A DNA stretch of 64,000 nt, from assembly GCF_040358985.1 (NCBI RefSeq), contig NZ_CP132932.1, positions 2,852,001-2,916,000 of the forward strand, written 5' to 3'. The number at the start of each line of letters is the position of its first letter. Within the stretch, counting starts at the first letter, position 1. The notes under the pieces are model-generated. The model did not search any database and was not told the origin of the DNA. It worked only from the letters and a program-made list of their open reading frames with translations. Shown piece by piece: positions 35,441 to 44,456 of the stretch. The stretch comes from Tunturibacter empetritectus (GTDB lineage Bacteria > Acidobacteriota > Terriglobia > Terriglobales > Acidobacteriaceae). The position numbers and the translations under genes were made by a program.

Positions 35441-36439
35441 CTACGACTTGCTGCAAAGCTTCTTCGCCGCATTAAAGAGCATCTTCTCAGTCGGTACGGT
35501 CAGGTCCTCAAGCGGCGGCGAGAAGGGGATGGGAACATGCATCGCTCCCATACGAAGTACCGGGCCGTCGAGATCGTAAAAAGCACCCTCCGAGATCACC
35601 GAGGCCAACTCCGAGGTCACACCGTAGCGGCCGTACCCTTCGTCGATCACAATGGCGCGAGACGTCTTCTTTGCAGAGTCAATGAGCGTCTTTTCATCGA
35701 GCGGCCAGAGAGTTCGCGGGTCGACAACCTCCGCGCTGATGCCAATCTCCGCGAGCATATCTGCCGCGCCCAGCGCCACCTGCACCATACTACTGGTCGC
35801 TACCAGTGAGATGTCTTTGCCGACGCGCTTGACCTCCGCAACGCCGAGAGGGATCGTGTATTCTCCGGTCGGGACGGGGCCTTTCAGCTTGTGGTGCATC
35901 ATCTTGTCTTCGAAGAAGATGATGGGATTCTCGTCGCGGATCGCAGTCTTCAAGAGACCCTTTGCGTCGGCAGGAGTGGATGGAATCACAACCTTCAGTC
36001 CGGGCACGTGGCATAGCCATGCGTGGAGAGACTGCGAGTGTTGAGCGGCAGAGCGCCTGCTTGCTCCGAGCGTCGTCCGCAGAACCATCGGCACCTTCCA
36101 CTTGCCACCCGACATGTAGTGGATCTTTGCAGCTTGATTAACCATCTGGTCCATCGTCAAGGTAAGAAAGTCGCCGAACATGATGTCGACCACGGGGCGA
36201 ATCCCGGTCATGGCAGCGCCCACGGCTATGCCGGTAAAACCTGCCTCGGAGATCGGTGTGTCAAAGACTCGATTGGTTCCGAACTCCTCGACCAGCCCCG
36301 ATAACACTTTGAAAGGGGTGCCTGCTTCGGCCACGTCTTCGCCAAGGATGCAGACTCGCGAGTCGTGACGCATCTCTTCCGCGAGTGCCTCCCTTACGGC
36401 CTGTGCAAAGGTCAATTCACGATCAGTACTGTCAGGCAT
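35441..36439 (-). CDS. Thiamine-dependent dehydrogenase E1 beta subunit
   Basis: The 332-residue protein matches transketolase-like E1-beta subunits. Its pyrimidine-binding domain has VCILGEDVAEAGTPFKV and VFDTPISEAGFTGIAVGAAMTGIRPVVDIMFGDF, and the C-terminal transketolase domain has VVDPRTLWPLDEKTL and AIVIDEGYGRYG. It forms the alpha2beta2 E1 with the neighbouring alpha subunit and decarboxylates a 2-oxoacid or cleaves acetoin. Its start lies eight bases inside the E1-alpha 3' end, so the two are translationally coupled. Sequence alone does not separate pyruvate, branched-chain 2-oxoacid and acetoin specificity. Confidence 0.9.
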   Translation of the reverse strand: MPDSTDRELTFAQAVREALAEEMRHDSRVCILGEDVAEAGTPFKVLSGLVEEFGTNRVFDTPISEAGFTGIAVGAAMTGIRPVVDIMFGDFLTLTMDQMVNQAAKIHYMSGGKWKVPMVLRTTLGASRRSAAQHSQSLHAWLCHVPGLKVVIPSTPADAKGLLKTAIRDENPIIFFEDKMMHHKLKGPVPTGEYTIPLGVAEVKRVGKDISLVATSSMVQVALGAADMLAEIGISAEVVDPRTLWPLDEKTLIDSAKKTSRAIVIDEGYGRYGVTSELASVISEGAFYDLDGPVLRMGAMHVPIPFSPPLEDLTVPTEKMLFNAAKKLCSKS

Positions 36440-37424
36440 AGACGTGCATCTCCACTTCTTCTAATGCTGGGTACGGAGCAGCGATCGCAAACTCGACAGC
36501 GGCTTTCATCTCTTCTCTTACTTCGCTTTCAAGTGCGTCGAGCGTTGCCTTATCGGTGAACCCTTCGTGAACCAGCCGTTCGCCGTGAAGCAGAATGGGG
36601 TCGCGGCGTGTCTTCCATTCCTGCTCTTCCAGCTTGGTGCGGTAGTAATCGCGATTGATGTCGCCTACGTGATGGCCGGTGTAGCGATAGGTATTGCAGA
36701 GAAGAAAAGCCGGACCATCGCCAGCTCTCGCACTGTCAATAAGTTGTTTGGCCTTTCTATAGACGGCTTGCACATCCTGCCCATCTACGGCTTCGGCTCT
36801 TACGCCAAATGCGGTGGCTCGGGCGCAGATATCTCCCGCCGTGGTCTCACTGTAGTGTGTGTACTCGTTGTAGAGGTTGTTTTCGCAGACGTAGATCACA
36901 GGGAGCTTCCAGAGCTGAGCGATGTTCAACACCTCATAGAGCAGACCCTGACCGAGTGCTCCTTCGCCAAAGAAGCAGACAGCAACCAGGCCATTGTTCA
37001 GGTACTTCGCTGAGAAGGCGGCGCCTGTCGCGATGCCCATGCTGCCACCAACGATCGCATTCGCACCCAGATTACCGGTTGCAGGATCGGCTATATGCAT
37101 CGAGCCGCCTTTGCCATGACAGTATCCCGCTTCCTTCCCCAGCAGCTCGGCAAACATGAGATTCGGCGTAGCGCCTTTGGCCAGGCAGTGACCGTGTCCA
37201 CGATGTGTGCTGGTGACGTAGTCTTCCTTTTTGAGAGCTTCGCAGATGCCGACCGCAATGGCTTCTTCGCCGCTGTACAAGTGAGCGAGGCCAGGCATCA
37301 ACGCACGCGTGTAGAGCTCGTTCACCTGCTCTTCGAACATGCGGATACGCAACATCTGCCGATAGGCATGCAGCGCCAACTCTTTGCCGAACGTGTTCAC
37401 GGCTTCTTCGGTTTGGGATGTCAT
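36432..37424 (-). CDS. Thiamine-dependent dehydrogenase E1 alpha subunit
   Basis: The 330-residue E1-alpha has RMFEEQVNELYTRALMPGLAHLYSGEEAIAVG, the THRGHGH catalytic region and a thiamine-pyrophosphate motif that reads GEGALGQG...ENN. The first Asp of the usual GDG is Glu here, still an acidic metal ligand. Length and layout are like AcoA or bacterial PDH-alpha. It is cytoplasmic and pairs with E1-beta. The start overlaps the stop of the upstream beta-hydroxyacid dehydrogenase gene (ATGA at 37421-37424), and the 3' end overlaps E1-beta, so dehydrogenase, E1-alpha and E1-beta are tightly coupled. Confidence 0.9.
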   Translation of the reverse strand: MTSQTEEAVNTFGKELALHAYRQMLRIRMFEEQVNELYTRALMPGLAHLYSGEEAIAVGICEALKKEDYVTSTHRGHGHCLAKGATPNLMFAELLGKEAGYCHGKGGSMHIADPATGNLGANAIVGGSMGIATGAAFSAKYLNNGLVAVCFFGEGALGQGLLYEVLNIAQLWKLPVIYVCENNLYNEYTHYSETTAGDICARATAFGVRAEAVDGQDVQAVYRKAKQLIDSARAGDGPAFLLCNTYRYTGHHVGDINRDYYRTKLEEQEWKTRRDPILLHGERLVHEGFTDKATLDALESEVREEMKAAVEFAIAAPYPALEEVEMHVYA

Positions 37425-38314
37425 CTTCCAACTCCTGTGTCGATGCCAGATAGTTTCGCTAGAACATCGAAGATTACGGCGAAGTCCAGCTTGGCCCAGT
37501 TCATGGCCCGCGCAGCAGCTAGAAATTCATTGGTAACAGCAGTGGTCGGGAGTGGCACATTCAATTGCCGTCCAAGATCCAGCGCCAGCAACATATCCTT
37601 CTGCATCATGTTCACGTCAAACCATGCCTCTTCCGGCTGCTGAAGAACGAAGGGGCCCCGGTACTTGATCATAGGAGAAGCGATGGCGCTGTGAGTGAGT
37701 ACGTCCACCGCAACTTCGCGCTTGATGCCGCTCTTCTCAGCCAGCAGCACGCCTTCGGAGAAGGCCAGCATCTGTACCGCTAGGCTCAGATTCGAAGCAA
37801 TCTTCATGGACAGTGCCAGTCCATTGCCGCCAACGTGCGTCACCTTGGGGCCTATATCCAACAGGATCGGTTTGACCTTCTCGAAGGTCTCTGCCCTTCC
37901 GCCTACCATCACGGAGAGATTGCCTTCCTGCAGAGTAATGACGCTTCCCGAGACAGGAGCATCCAGCATGTCAGCGCCCAGAGCGCGAACCTTTTCCGCC
38001 ATCTCGCGACTTAAATCCGGCCCCACGGTGCTGATATCGACCAGGATCTTTCCGGCGCTGAGCCCAGCGAGAAAACCATCCGGGCCTTCCGCGATACCTT
38101 TCAATGCGGGACCGTTCGTGACCATGGAGAGAACAACATCAGCAGCTTCGGCTACCTCGCGCGGAGACTCTGCGATCTTCATTCCCTTCTCGATGAGTCG
38201 TTCCGCTTTGCACCGTGTCCGGTTATAGCCGGTCACAGTATGGCCCTTGGCCAGGAGCCGGTCCACCATCTCACTTCCCATTACTCCAAGGCCAATAAAT
38301 CCGAGGTTCGCCAT
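37421..38314 (-). CDS. 3-hydroxyisobutyrate dehydrogenase-like (beta-hydroxyacid dehydrogenase family)
   Basis: The 297-residue protein has the NAD(P)-binding GLGVMG motif at residues 8-13 (IGLGVMGSEM), the substrate-binding DAPVSGS at about 118-124 (usually DAPVSGG) and the catalytic Lys171 in SMKIASNL. It oxidises a 3-hydroxyacid or reduces a semialdehyde such as tartronate semialdehyde, and the specific substrate is not evident. It lies between the GntR regulator and the E1-alpha gene and is coupled to the latter by ATGA. Together with the aldehyde dehydrogenase upstream, it suggests a hydroxyacid to semialdehyde to acyl-CoA route. Confidence 0.85.
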   Translation of the reverse strand: MANLGFIGLGVMGSEMVDRLLAKGHTVTGYNRTRCKAERLIEKGMKIAESPREVAEAADVVLSMVTNGPALKGIAEGPDGFLAGLSAGKILVDISTVGPDLSREMAEKVRALGADMLDAPVSGSVITLQEGNLSVMVGGRAETFEKVKPILLDIGPKVTHVGGNGLALSMKIASNLSLAVQMLAFSEGVLLAEKSGIKREVAVDVLTHSAIASPMIKYRGPFVLQQPEEAWFDVNMMQKDMLLALDLGRQLNVPLPTTAVTNEFLAAARAMNWAKLDFAVIFDVLAKLSGIDTGVGR

Positions 38315-38330
38315 TCGATTCTGCCTTTCA

Positions 38331-39059
38331 TTAAGAGGACTGCCTCTTAGGTGATTTATTTTTCATAACTGCAGAAACCTTCGAATCTTGGTGCACCTGT
38401 TGCAGGTGAGCACGCATCGCTTTGCGTGCACTACTGGCACTCCGCTTTTCGATCGCTTCCAGGATGAGTTTGTGATGGACCTGACCACGCTCCGGCCCCC
38501 CGGTGACAGAGAAAATTCCCAGCCGCTGCTCCCGCAAAACTCCTACGAGCGAATCCAGCAACGACAGAATGAGCGGATTTCCAGCAGCTTCGGCCAGAGC
38601 CAGATGGAAGTCGAGATCGGCTTCAATATAAGCGTCTGGATTCTTCATGCTGCGGTCCATCACCGCGACGGCCTCCCGCATCATGACCAGGTGCTGTTCT
38701 TCGATGCGAGTCGCGGCCAGCGCCGTGAACTCAGGCTCCAGAATCTCGCGCATCTCCGCAACATAGTCGGAGTCTTCAAGGTCGCCGCTCTTGAGAAAGG
38801 AGTTGAGGGAGTGGCGTATCGCCTGGGACTTTCCCGTGCTGACAAACGTGCCGCGGCCTGAGTACGCTTCGACCAGCCCCTTCTCGCTCAAGGTCTTGAC
38901 GGCTTCGCGTACCGCCGTGCGGCTGACCCCAAACTCCTGGGCTAGCTCCCGTTCCGCCGGCAACTGGTCCCCTGGTTTCAGCTTTCCTTCCTGGATCGAC
39001 TGCTCGATCTGCTGCACGATCTGTTCATAAAGTCTCGCTGTTCGAACTACTTTGTACAT
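38331..39059 (-). CDS. FadR-subfamily GntR transcriptional regulator (FCD domain)
   Basis: The 242-residue regulator has an N-terminal GntR winged helix (about 8-75; LKPGDQLPAERELAQEFGVSRTAVREAVKTLSEKGLVEAYSGRGTFV) and a C-terminal all-helical FCD ligand domain. The FCD domain has the metal-site pattern ADLDFHLALAEAAGNP. Such regulators bind organic acids such as lactate, pyruvate and gluconate and usually repress catabolic genes. I place the start at 39059, with AAGGGG seven bases upstream, instead of the longer frame to 39140. Two copies of a FadR-type operator lie 110-175 bases upstream, so autoregulation and control of the downstream catabolic genes are likely. Confidence 0.9.
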   Translation of the reverse strand: MYKVVRTARLYEQIVQQIEQSIQEGKLKPGDQLPAERELAQEFGVSRTAVREAVKTLSEKGLVEAYSGRGTFVSTGKSQAIRHSLNSFLKSGDLEDSDYVAEMREILEPEFTALAATRIEEQHLVMMREAVAVMDRSMKNPDAYIEADLDFHLALAEAAGNPLILSLLDSLVGVLREQRLGIFSVTGGPERGQVHHKLILEAIEKRSASSARKAMRAHLQQVHQDSKVSAVMKNKSPKRQSS

Positions 39060-39169
39060 TGGCATCCCCTTCGTCTGGCCACCTTTGAGGGTGGTCGTGG
39101 TCGAAACACTATACAGGACGCCAGGGGTTGAAATTGCCATTTCGATGGAGGGTTCTCGTTTAGGGTATT

Positions 39170-39180
39170 CGGTTATACCA
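39170..39180. promoter_or_regulatory. FadR/GntR-type operator, site 1
   Basis: CGGTTATACCA matches the FadR-subfamily consensus TGGTNNNACCA at all but the first base. It lies between the aldehyde dehydrogenase stop and the GntR regulator start, and site 2 is 55 bases away. Confidence 0.6.
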
Positions 39181-39224
39181 ATAGACCGATTGGGTTATTG
39201 GGTTAGAAAATACTTAAGGACAAG

Positions 39225-39235
39225 TGGTTATACCA
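39225..39235. promoter_or_regulatory. FadR/GntR-type operator, site 2 (perfect)
   Basis: TGGTTATACCA is a perfect TGGTNNNACCA inverted repeat with the same TAT spacer as site 1. It lies 36 bases after the aldehyde dehydrogenase stop and upstream of the regulator gene, as expected for autoregulation. Confidence 0.65.
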
Positions 39236-39270
39236 TAATGCCACTTTAGGACAAATTGCTGTCGTGCCAT

Positions 39271-40638
39271 CTACTTTTCAATCCAAACCGTTTTGATGTT
39301 CGTGAACTCGCGAATGCCGAAGGGTCCAAGCTCACGCCCGAATCCAGACTGCTTGACTCCGCCAAAGGGCACCCGCGGATCGGAGGCGACCATCTTGTTG
39401 ACGAAGACCATTCCTGCCTCCAACTCCTGGATCAGATGGTCTCGTTCCGCCTCGTCCTGGGTCCACACACTCGCGCCCAGACCAAAGCGCGTGTCGTTGG
39501 CGATGCGGATCGCCTCCTCTGCATCTTTCACGCGAAAGATGGTCGCAACCGGACCGAAGAACTCTTCGCTATAGGCCGGCGAATCTCGTGGGATGTCGGT
39601 GAGGACGGTCGGCGGATAAAAGCTGCCCTTTCCTGGAATCGGCTTGCCACCAGTCAGAAGCCTCGCACCTGCATCGACAGACTTCTGGACATCGCGGTGC
39701 AGATCCTCGACTGCGCTGGTCGAGGCCAGCGGACCGAGCTCTGTTGCCCGATCCAGCGGATCCCCAACCTTCAGTGCTTCCATCCGCGCAACGAACTCCT
39801 TCTCAAACCTGTCGGCGATCGAATCCTCAACAATGAATCTCTTGGCTGCGATGCAGGACTGGCCGTTATTTGCGACACGCGCCTTGACCGCGGTTGCGAC
39901 AGCTTCAGCAAAATTGGCCGACTTCATCACAATGTAGGGATCGCTTCCGCCCAGCTCCAGCACGACTTTTTTGATCGCTTTGGCTGCAGAGATGCCCACC
40001 TGAACGCCAGCGCCTTCGCTCCCCGTAAGCGTTGCGGCGGCGATGCGCGGATCAGCCAGAATGCCTTCAACCTTCGAGGCGCCAACCAATAAAGTTTGAA
40101 AGACTCCCTCAGCAAATCCCGCACGAAGAAAGACATCTTCGACAGCCAGCGCACTCTGCGGAACATTGGAGGCGTGCTTGAGCAGCCCCACGTTGCCGGC
40201 CATCAGAGCCGGAGCGACAAAGCGAATCACCTGCCAGAAAGGGTAGTTCCACGGCATGATGGCGAGAACCGGCCCCAGCGGCTGATAGCGTATATAGCTG
40301 CGATTTGCACTGGTCTCGACCGCCTCATCCGCTAGAAACCTCTCGGCGTGCTCGGCGTAGTAACGGCAGGCCCAGGCAGATTTGAAGGCTTCGTCGATCG
40401 CAGCCTGAATGGGCTTCCCCATCTCCAGACTCATCATGCGGCCAAACTCCTCCTTCTCCGCTTCAAGAATCTCTGCCGCTTTTATCATGCGTTCCGCGCG
40501 ATAGGCGAAGCTGGTCCCACGATGAAGAACAAAGGCTGCGGCGGCCTTATCGAGCTTCGCGGCCAACTCCTCATCGGTCAGCGGATCAAAGGTTTTCATG
40601 ACTTCGCCGGTGGCCGGATTGATGCTTGCAATGCCCAT
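39271..40638 (-). CDS. NAD(P)-dependent aldehyde dehydrogenase, succinate-semialdehyde type
   Basis: The 455-residue ALDH superfamily enzyme has the oxyanion-hole Asn131 (PWNYPFW), the cofactor Lys154, general base Glu228 (LELGGSDP) and catalytic Cys262 (NGQSCIAAKR). The length and the GQSCIAAKRFIV context are most like the Sad/YneI-type succinate-semialdehyde dehydrogenases. It oxidises an aldehyde, perhaps a semialdehyde, to the acid in the cytoplasm. It is the first gene of the minus-strand catabolic unit and diverges from the TonB-receptor gene. A GTTATACC operator half-match lies about 50 bases upstream of its start, so the downstream GntR protein probably controls it. Confidence 0.85.
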   Translation of the reverse strand: MGIASINPATGEVMKTFDPLTDEELAAKLDKAAAAFVLHRGTSFAYRAERMIKAAEILEAEKEEFGRMMSLEMGKPIQAAIDEAFKSAWACRYYAEHAERFLADEAVETSANRSYIRYQPLGPVLAIMPWNYPFWQVIRFVAPALMAGNVGLLKHASNVPQSALAVEDVFLRAGFAEGVFQTLLVGASKVEGILADPRIAAATLTGSEGAGVQVGISAAKAIKKVVLELGGSDPYIVMKSANFAEAVATAVKARVANNGQSCIAAKRFIVEDSIADRFEKEFVARMEALKVGDPLDRATELGPLASTSAVEDLHRDVQKSVDAGARLLTGGKPIPGKGSFYPPTVLTDIPRDSPAYSEEFFGPVATIFRVKDAEEAIRIANDTRFGLGASVWTQDEAERDHLIQELEAGMVFVNKMVASDPRVPFGGVKQSGFGRELGPFGIREFTNIKTVWIEK

Positions 40639-40687
40639 CTTGAAGAACCTTTCTTAGGGCGCCATAAAAGGGATCCCTGTGGTCTGA

Positions 40688-40698
40688 CAGTTATACCG
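40688..40698. promoter_or_regulatory. FadR/GntR-type operator, weaker site 3
   Basis: CAGTTATACCG shares the eight-base core GTTATACC with both upstream-of-regulator sites but is less symmetrical. It lies between the divergent aldehyde dehydrogenase (start 40638) and TonB receptor (start 40817), so it could control both. A poorer match, CTGTCGTACCA, lies at 40784-40794. Confidence 0.4.
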
Positions 40699-40816
40699 CA
40701 AGTCCGGATTGGTTTGTCAAGCGGCTTTAAAAGATAATTTATTTTGCAAATTCCTTGACCGGTGTTGTGGTGTGGTGGTAAAGCTGTCGTACCAAAAATT
40801 AGGGGGCGTACACGCA

Positions 40817-43800
40817 ATGAACTTTCACAGAGCAGCCGGCCTTGTAACCAGAACGATGCAAGGGGTCGCTGTTGCCCTCGCGGTTCCGGTGCTTTCTCTC
40901 TCTCTCTCCCTCTTCGCCCACGCCCAGACCAACACTGGCCGCATCCTCGGCGACGTCAGCGACTCCTCAGGAGCTCTGGTCCCCGGGGCAAAGGTCACCA
41001 TTACGGATGTACAGCGCGGAACCAAGCGCTCCCTGGTGACAACGCAGGCGGGCCAGTATGTGGCCCCCGACCTCCTGCCCGGCATCTACTCCGTGCGCGT
41101 CGAAGCGCCAACCTTCAAAGCTACCGAGCGCACCAATATTCAGATCGAAGTGGCTTCGGACGCGCAGGTCGATTTTGTTCTGGAGACGGGAGCAGCCTCG
41201 GAGACGGTCACAGTCACGATGCAGGTGCCGCTCATCAACACGACCTCCTCAAGCCTCGGGGGCACGCTGGGCAACAAGGAGATCAACGATCTCCCGCTCA
41301 ATGGCCGCAACTACGAGAATCTGCTCCAGCTTCGTCCCGGCATCGTGCGTTATCCCGGCGGGGGCTTCTCCACAACCAGCACCAACGGCCTGCGCGCTGA
41401 GGATAACGCCTATATCATCGACGGCCTGTTCAATAGCGAGCCTTTCTCCGGACAGAGCATCATCAACGGAGCCGGCATCGCGGGAGACTCCGCAACCATC
41501 CTCCCTGTCGACGCGATCCAGGAGTTCAACCTTATCGAAAATCCGCCGGCGGAGTACGGTTGGAAGCCCGGAGCCATGGTCAACGTCGCGCTTAAATCCG
41601 GCACCAACACGCTCCACGGCACCGCCTATGCCTTTGGCCGAAACACTCCAATGGATGCGCGCAACTACTTCAATCCCATCTCGGCAGGGCCGAAGAATCC
41701 CCGCAGCCTCGAACAGTTCGGCGGTACCGTAGGCGGCCCCATCCTCAAGGACAAGCTCTTCTACTTCGGCGGATACGAACGGCAGACCTACGAGGTAGCG
41801 AGCATCAGCCAGTTGAACACCCCGCTCACCGTTCCTTTCGGGAACGACCCGAAGAACAGTGTTGTCGACGCCATTGCAGGGGTCGAAGCGGCTGGCATCG
41901 TCCCCAGCACCCCCAGTCTCACCATCGGAGGCTGTTCCGTCGGTCCGCCCATCGTCTGTAACGGTACAGGCTTTCCCACCAACAACGGCACCAGTGCGGC
42001 TGGCCCTGAGTTCATCAACTACGGACTGCCCAATGACGTCACCACCGACAACGCCGTCGCAAAGGTGGACTATCAGATCAATCAACGCCACTCGATCAAC
42101 GGCCTCTACTTCTTCGGCAACAATAATGGAACCGTCTCCGACGCCAACGAACTCCAGACCGCGTGGCTGACTCAGATCCACACGCGCGCCCAGGTCGTTG
42201 GAGCGAGTTGGACCTTCATCATCAACCCGCGCTGGCTCAACGAAGCGCGCTTCGGCTACAACACCGTCTACCAGCCCACCTTCACCAACGACCGCAACAA
42301 GCCTGCCTCTGCTTACGGCCTGAACACCGGCGTCACCAATCCCCTATACTTCGGTCTACCGCGCATCAACATCTCGGACTTCTTCCCCGCGCTGAACGAA
42401 CTGGGCGGATTTAACTGGCCCAAGATCCAAGGTCCCGACCGCCGCTTTCAGTTCATCGATCACGTCTCTTATACCGTCGGCAAACACGCCTACAAGTTTG
42501 GCGGCGAAATACACCGTGACAGCTTCTCCGGCGGAGCCTACGCCGGCGGTCGTGGCCGCATCAAGTTCGGCTTCGGCACCGACGCCTTCCCCGGCGCCAC
42601 GCCGCTCGAAGACTTCTTCGCCGGCACGCCAGCATCCGGCAGCCTGCTCACGGGCGATCCCACCCGGCAGATTCACAACTGGGGATTCGCCAGCTTCGCT
42701 CAGGACGACTGGCGGCTCACCAAGAACCTCACCCTCAACCTCGGCCTTCGCTATGAACTGAACACTGTCGTCAAGGAAGCAAACAACCTCCTCGGAAACT
42801 TCGATCCCGCCAAAGGACTGGTCCAGGTAGGGCAGGGCATCAACGGCCCCTACAACGGCGAGCACTACAACTTCGCGCCGCGCCTGGGCTTCGCATGGGA
42901 CATCACCGGAAGTGGCAGAACCGTACTGCGCGGCGGAGCCGGGCTCATCTACGAGACCGTCAACTGGGAGTCCTTCCTCGCTCTGAACAACTCGCTCGGC
43001 ATCAGCACCATCCCCACCGGCGCGCTGGGTGTTGGTCCTAACGGCGGCAAGGGAACCGGTTCGATCTCGGTCGGTACCGTCAACTTCACTGGCTCCGCCC
43101 TCAACTGGAACGCGGGTTACAACAGCGGTGCCTCCACGGTCTTTCCCACCGGCGTGATCAACTGCGGAGCCAACCCCTGCAGCATCCTTGGCATGGTGCA
43201 GAACTTCCGCACCCCGCAGGTCTACAGCTGGAACCTGAACGTCGAGCACTCTTTCAAGCCCGACCTAGTGCTCGAGGTCGCCTACGTCGGCAACCACGGA
43301 CAAAAACTCGTCGGCATTCACGACATCAACCAGAACGTTCCCTCGGCGGACTTCAACCACGACGAACAGTCCGGTCGCCCCTTCAACGCCCTCTATCCCT
43401 ATCTTAGCTTCATCTATCAGATGGGCAACATCTACCGCTCCAACTACGACGGTCTGCAGATGACCATGACCGCCCGCAACTACCACCACTTCACCGCCGT
43501 CGCCGGCTACACCTACTCTCACTCGCTCGACAACGTAGGCGCGAACTGGGACTTCGGCGCAGGCTCCGGCATCCCCCAGGACAGCACCCATCCCGAACGC
43601 GAATACGCCAGCAGCGACTTCGACATTCGCCACCGCCTCACCCTCACCACCAGCTACGCCATCCCCGGCCGAAAATCATTCCTTCAATCCCTCGAAGGCT
43701 GGCAGATCAACTCCATCGTCAGCCTCTACGGAGCGCAGCCCTGGGGTCCCATCGATACCGGCAATGACCTCAGTCAGACCGGCGAAGGAGTCGATCGCTG

Positions 43801-44278
43801 GGACTTCTTCGGCAATCCTCGCGACTTCAAGTCAGGCGGCGCAGTAGGCATCCCTGTAACAGGTGCTAGCGATCCAGTCTGCATGGCCCATGCTCGCTCG
43901 CTCGCCACGCTGGCCACAGCCGGCTGCTACAGAGTGGGCAACTCCGTCATGACTCCGCCCGCGCCGGGAACCTTCGGCACCATGGGCCGAAATACCTTCC
44001 GCGACACCGGCTATAAAAACTGGGACTTCTCCGTCGATAAGAACTGGCACTTCCACGAGCGCTACGCAGCGCAGTTCCGCGCGGAGCTCTTCAACTTCAC
44101 CAATCATCCCAACTTCGCCAACCCCTTCGGTGGCCAGAACGGCTGGGGCCACAACGATCCCTCCGTTCCAGGCCAATTCGGCTGCGGCTGCGCAACCCCA
44201 GACGTAGCGGCTTCAAATCCTGTCATCGGCTCAGGAGGCAGTCGCGCTGTGCAGCTCGGCCTCAAGCTCTCCTTCTAG
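40817..44278 (+). CDS. TonB-dependent receptor, Oar-like, with carboxypeptidase-regulatory-like N-domain
   Basis: The 1153-residue outer-membrane receptor has a signal peptide ending FAHAQ and a carboxypeptidase-regulatory-like domain (about 35-120; GRILGDVSDSSGALVPGAKVTITDV...YVAPDLLPGIYSVRV). A plug domain (INDLPLNGRNYENLLQLRPG) and a long beta-barrel ending in a Leu-Ser-Phe terminus follow. This architecture is greatly expanded in Acidobacteria and resembles the Myxococcus Oar protein. It should take up a large or scarce ligand with TonB energy. The start at 40817 is chosen for the clean signal peptide and the AGGGGG upstream. It faces the aldehyde dehydrogenase unit across a region with FadR-like operators and precedes a secreted hydrolase. 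Confidence 0.9.
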   Translation: MNFHRAAGLVTRTMQGVAVALAVPVLSLSLSLFAHAQTNTGRILGDVSDSSGALVPGAKVTITDVQRGTKRSLVTTQAGQYVAPDLLPGIYSVRVEAPTFKATERTNIQIEVASDAQVDFVLETGAASETVTVTMQVPLINTTSSSLGGTLGNKEINDLPLNGRNYENLLQLRPGIVRYPGGGFSTTSTNGLRAEDNAYIIDGLFNSEPFSGQSIINGAGIAGDSATILPVDAIQEFNLIENPPAEYGWKPGAMVNVALKSGTNTLHGTAYAFGRNTPMDARNYFNPISAGPKNPRSLEQFGGTVGGPILKDKLFYFGGYERQTYEVASISQLNTPLTVPFGNDPKNSVVDAIAGVEAAGIVPSTPSLTIGGCSVGPPIVCNGTGFPTNNGTSAAGPEFINYGLPNDVTTDNAVAKVDYQINQRHSINGLYFFGNNNGTVSDANELQTAWLTQIHTRAQVVGASWTFIINPRWLNEARFGYNTVYQPTFTNDRNKPASAYGLNTGVTNPLYFGLPRINISDFFPALNELGGFNWPKIQGPDRRFQFIDHVSYTVGKHAYKFGGEIHRDSFSGGAYAGGRGRIKFGFGTDAFPGATPLEDFFAGTPASGSLLTGDPTRQIHNWGFASFAQDDWRLTKNLTLNLGLRYELNTVVKEANNLLGNFDPAKGLVQVGQGINGPYNGEHYNFAPRLGFAWDITGSGRTVLRGGAGLIYETVNWESFLALNNSLGISTIPTGALGVGPNGGKGTGSISVGTVNFTGSALNWNAGYNSGASTVFPTGVINCGANPCSILGMVQNFRTPQVYSWNLNVEHSFKPDLVLEVAYVGNHGQKLVGIHDINQNVPSADFNHDEQSGRPFNALYPYLSFIYQMGNIYRSNYDGLQMTMTARNYHHFTAVAGYTYSHSLDNVGANWDFGAGSGIPQDSTHPEREYASSDFDIRHRLTLTTSYAIPGRKSFLQSLEGWQINSIVSLYGAQPWGPIDTGNDLSQTGEGVDRWDFFGNPRDFKSGGAVGIPVTGASDPVCMAHARSLATLATAGCYRVGNSVMTPPAPGTFGTMGRNTFRDTGYKNWDFSVDKNWHFHERYAAQFRAELFNFTNHPNFANPFGGQNGWGHNDPSVPGQFGCGCATPDVAASNPVIGSGGSRAVQLGLKLSF

Positions 44279-44332
44279 CGCAACGCCGCAGCAGTAGCGC
44301 AGCTCTCGTTTTTGCTTGTCTTTTTTGTTGTC

Positions 44333-44347
44333 ATTCCCGAAGGGAAT
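44333..44347. repeat. Short palindrome in a likely interspersed repeat
   Basis: ATTCCC-GAA-GGGAAT (six-pair stem, three-base loop) sits in a context (GTCATTCCCGAAGGGAAT followed by CTGCGTTTT) that I associate with repeats scattered in acidobacterial intergenic regions. Only one copy is in this window, so the repeat status comes from recall and not from the sequence. It lies between the TonB receptor and hydrolase genes. Confidence 0.4.
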
Positions 44348-44456
44348 CTGCGTTTTGCAGTCTCTACAGCATCGTTCCAAAGCGTTCGGCATCGGTTCAA
44401 GGCGAACATTGAAGGTAACTGTTTTTCGAAAAGTGTGGAAGAGAGGAACTCCAATC

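Noticed and set aside
32845..37424. Housekeeping pyruvate dehydrogenase operon
   Set aside because: There is no E3 gene, the E2 has one lipoyl domain, and an M24 protein and beta-hydroxyacid dehydrogenase are interleaved, so a specialised catabolic complex fits better.
41249..43249. Two long minus-strand frames inside the first TonB receptor
   Set aside because: They are mirror frames of the receptor's coding sequence with low-complexity Val/Asp/Glu composition and no recognisable domain.
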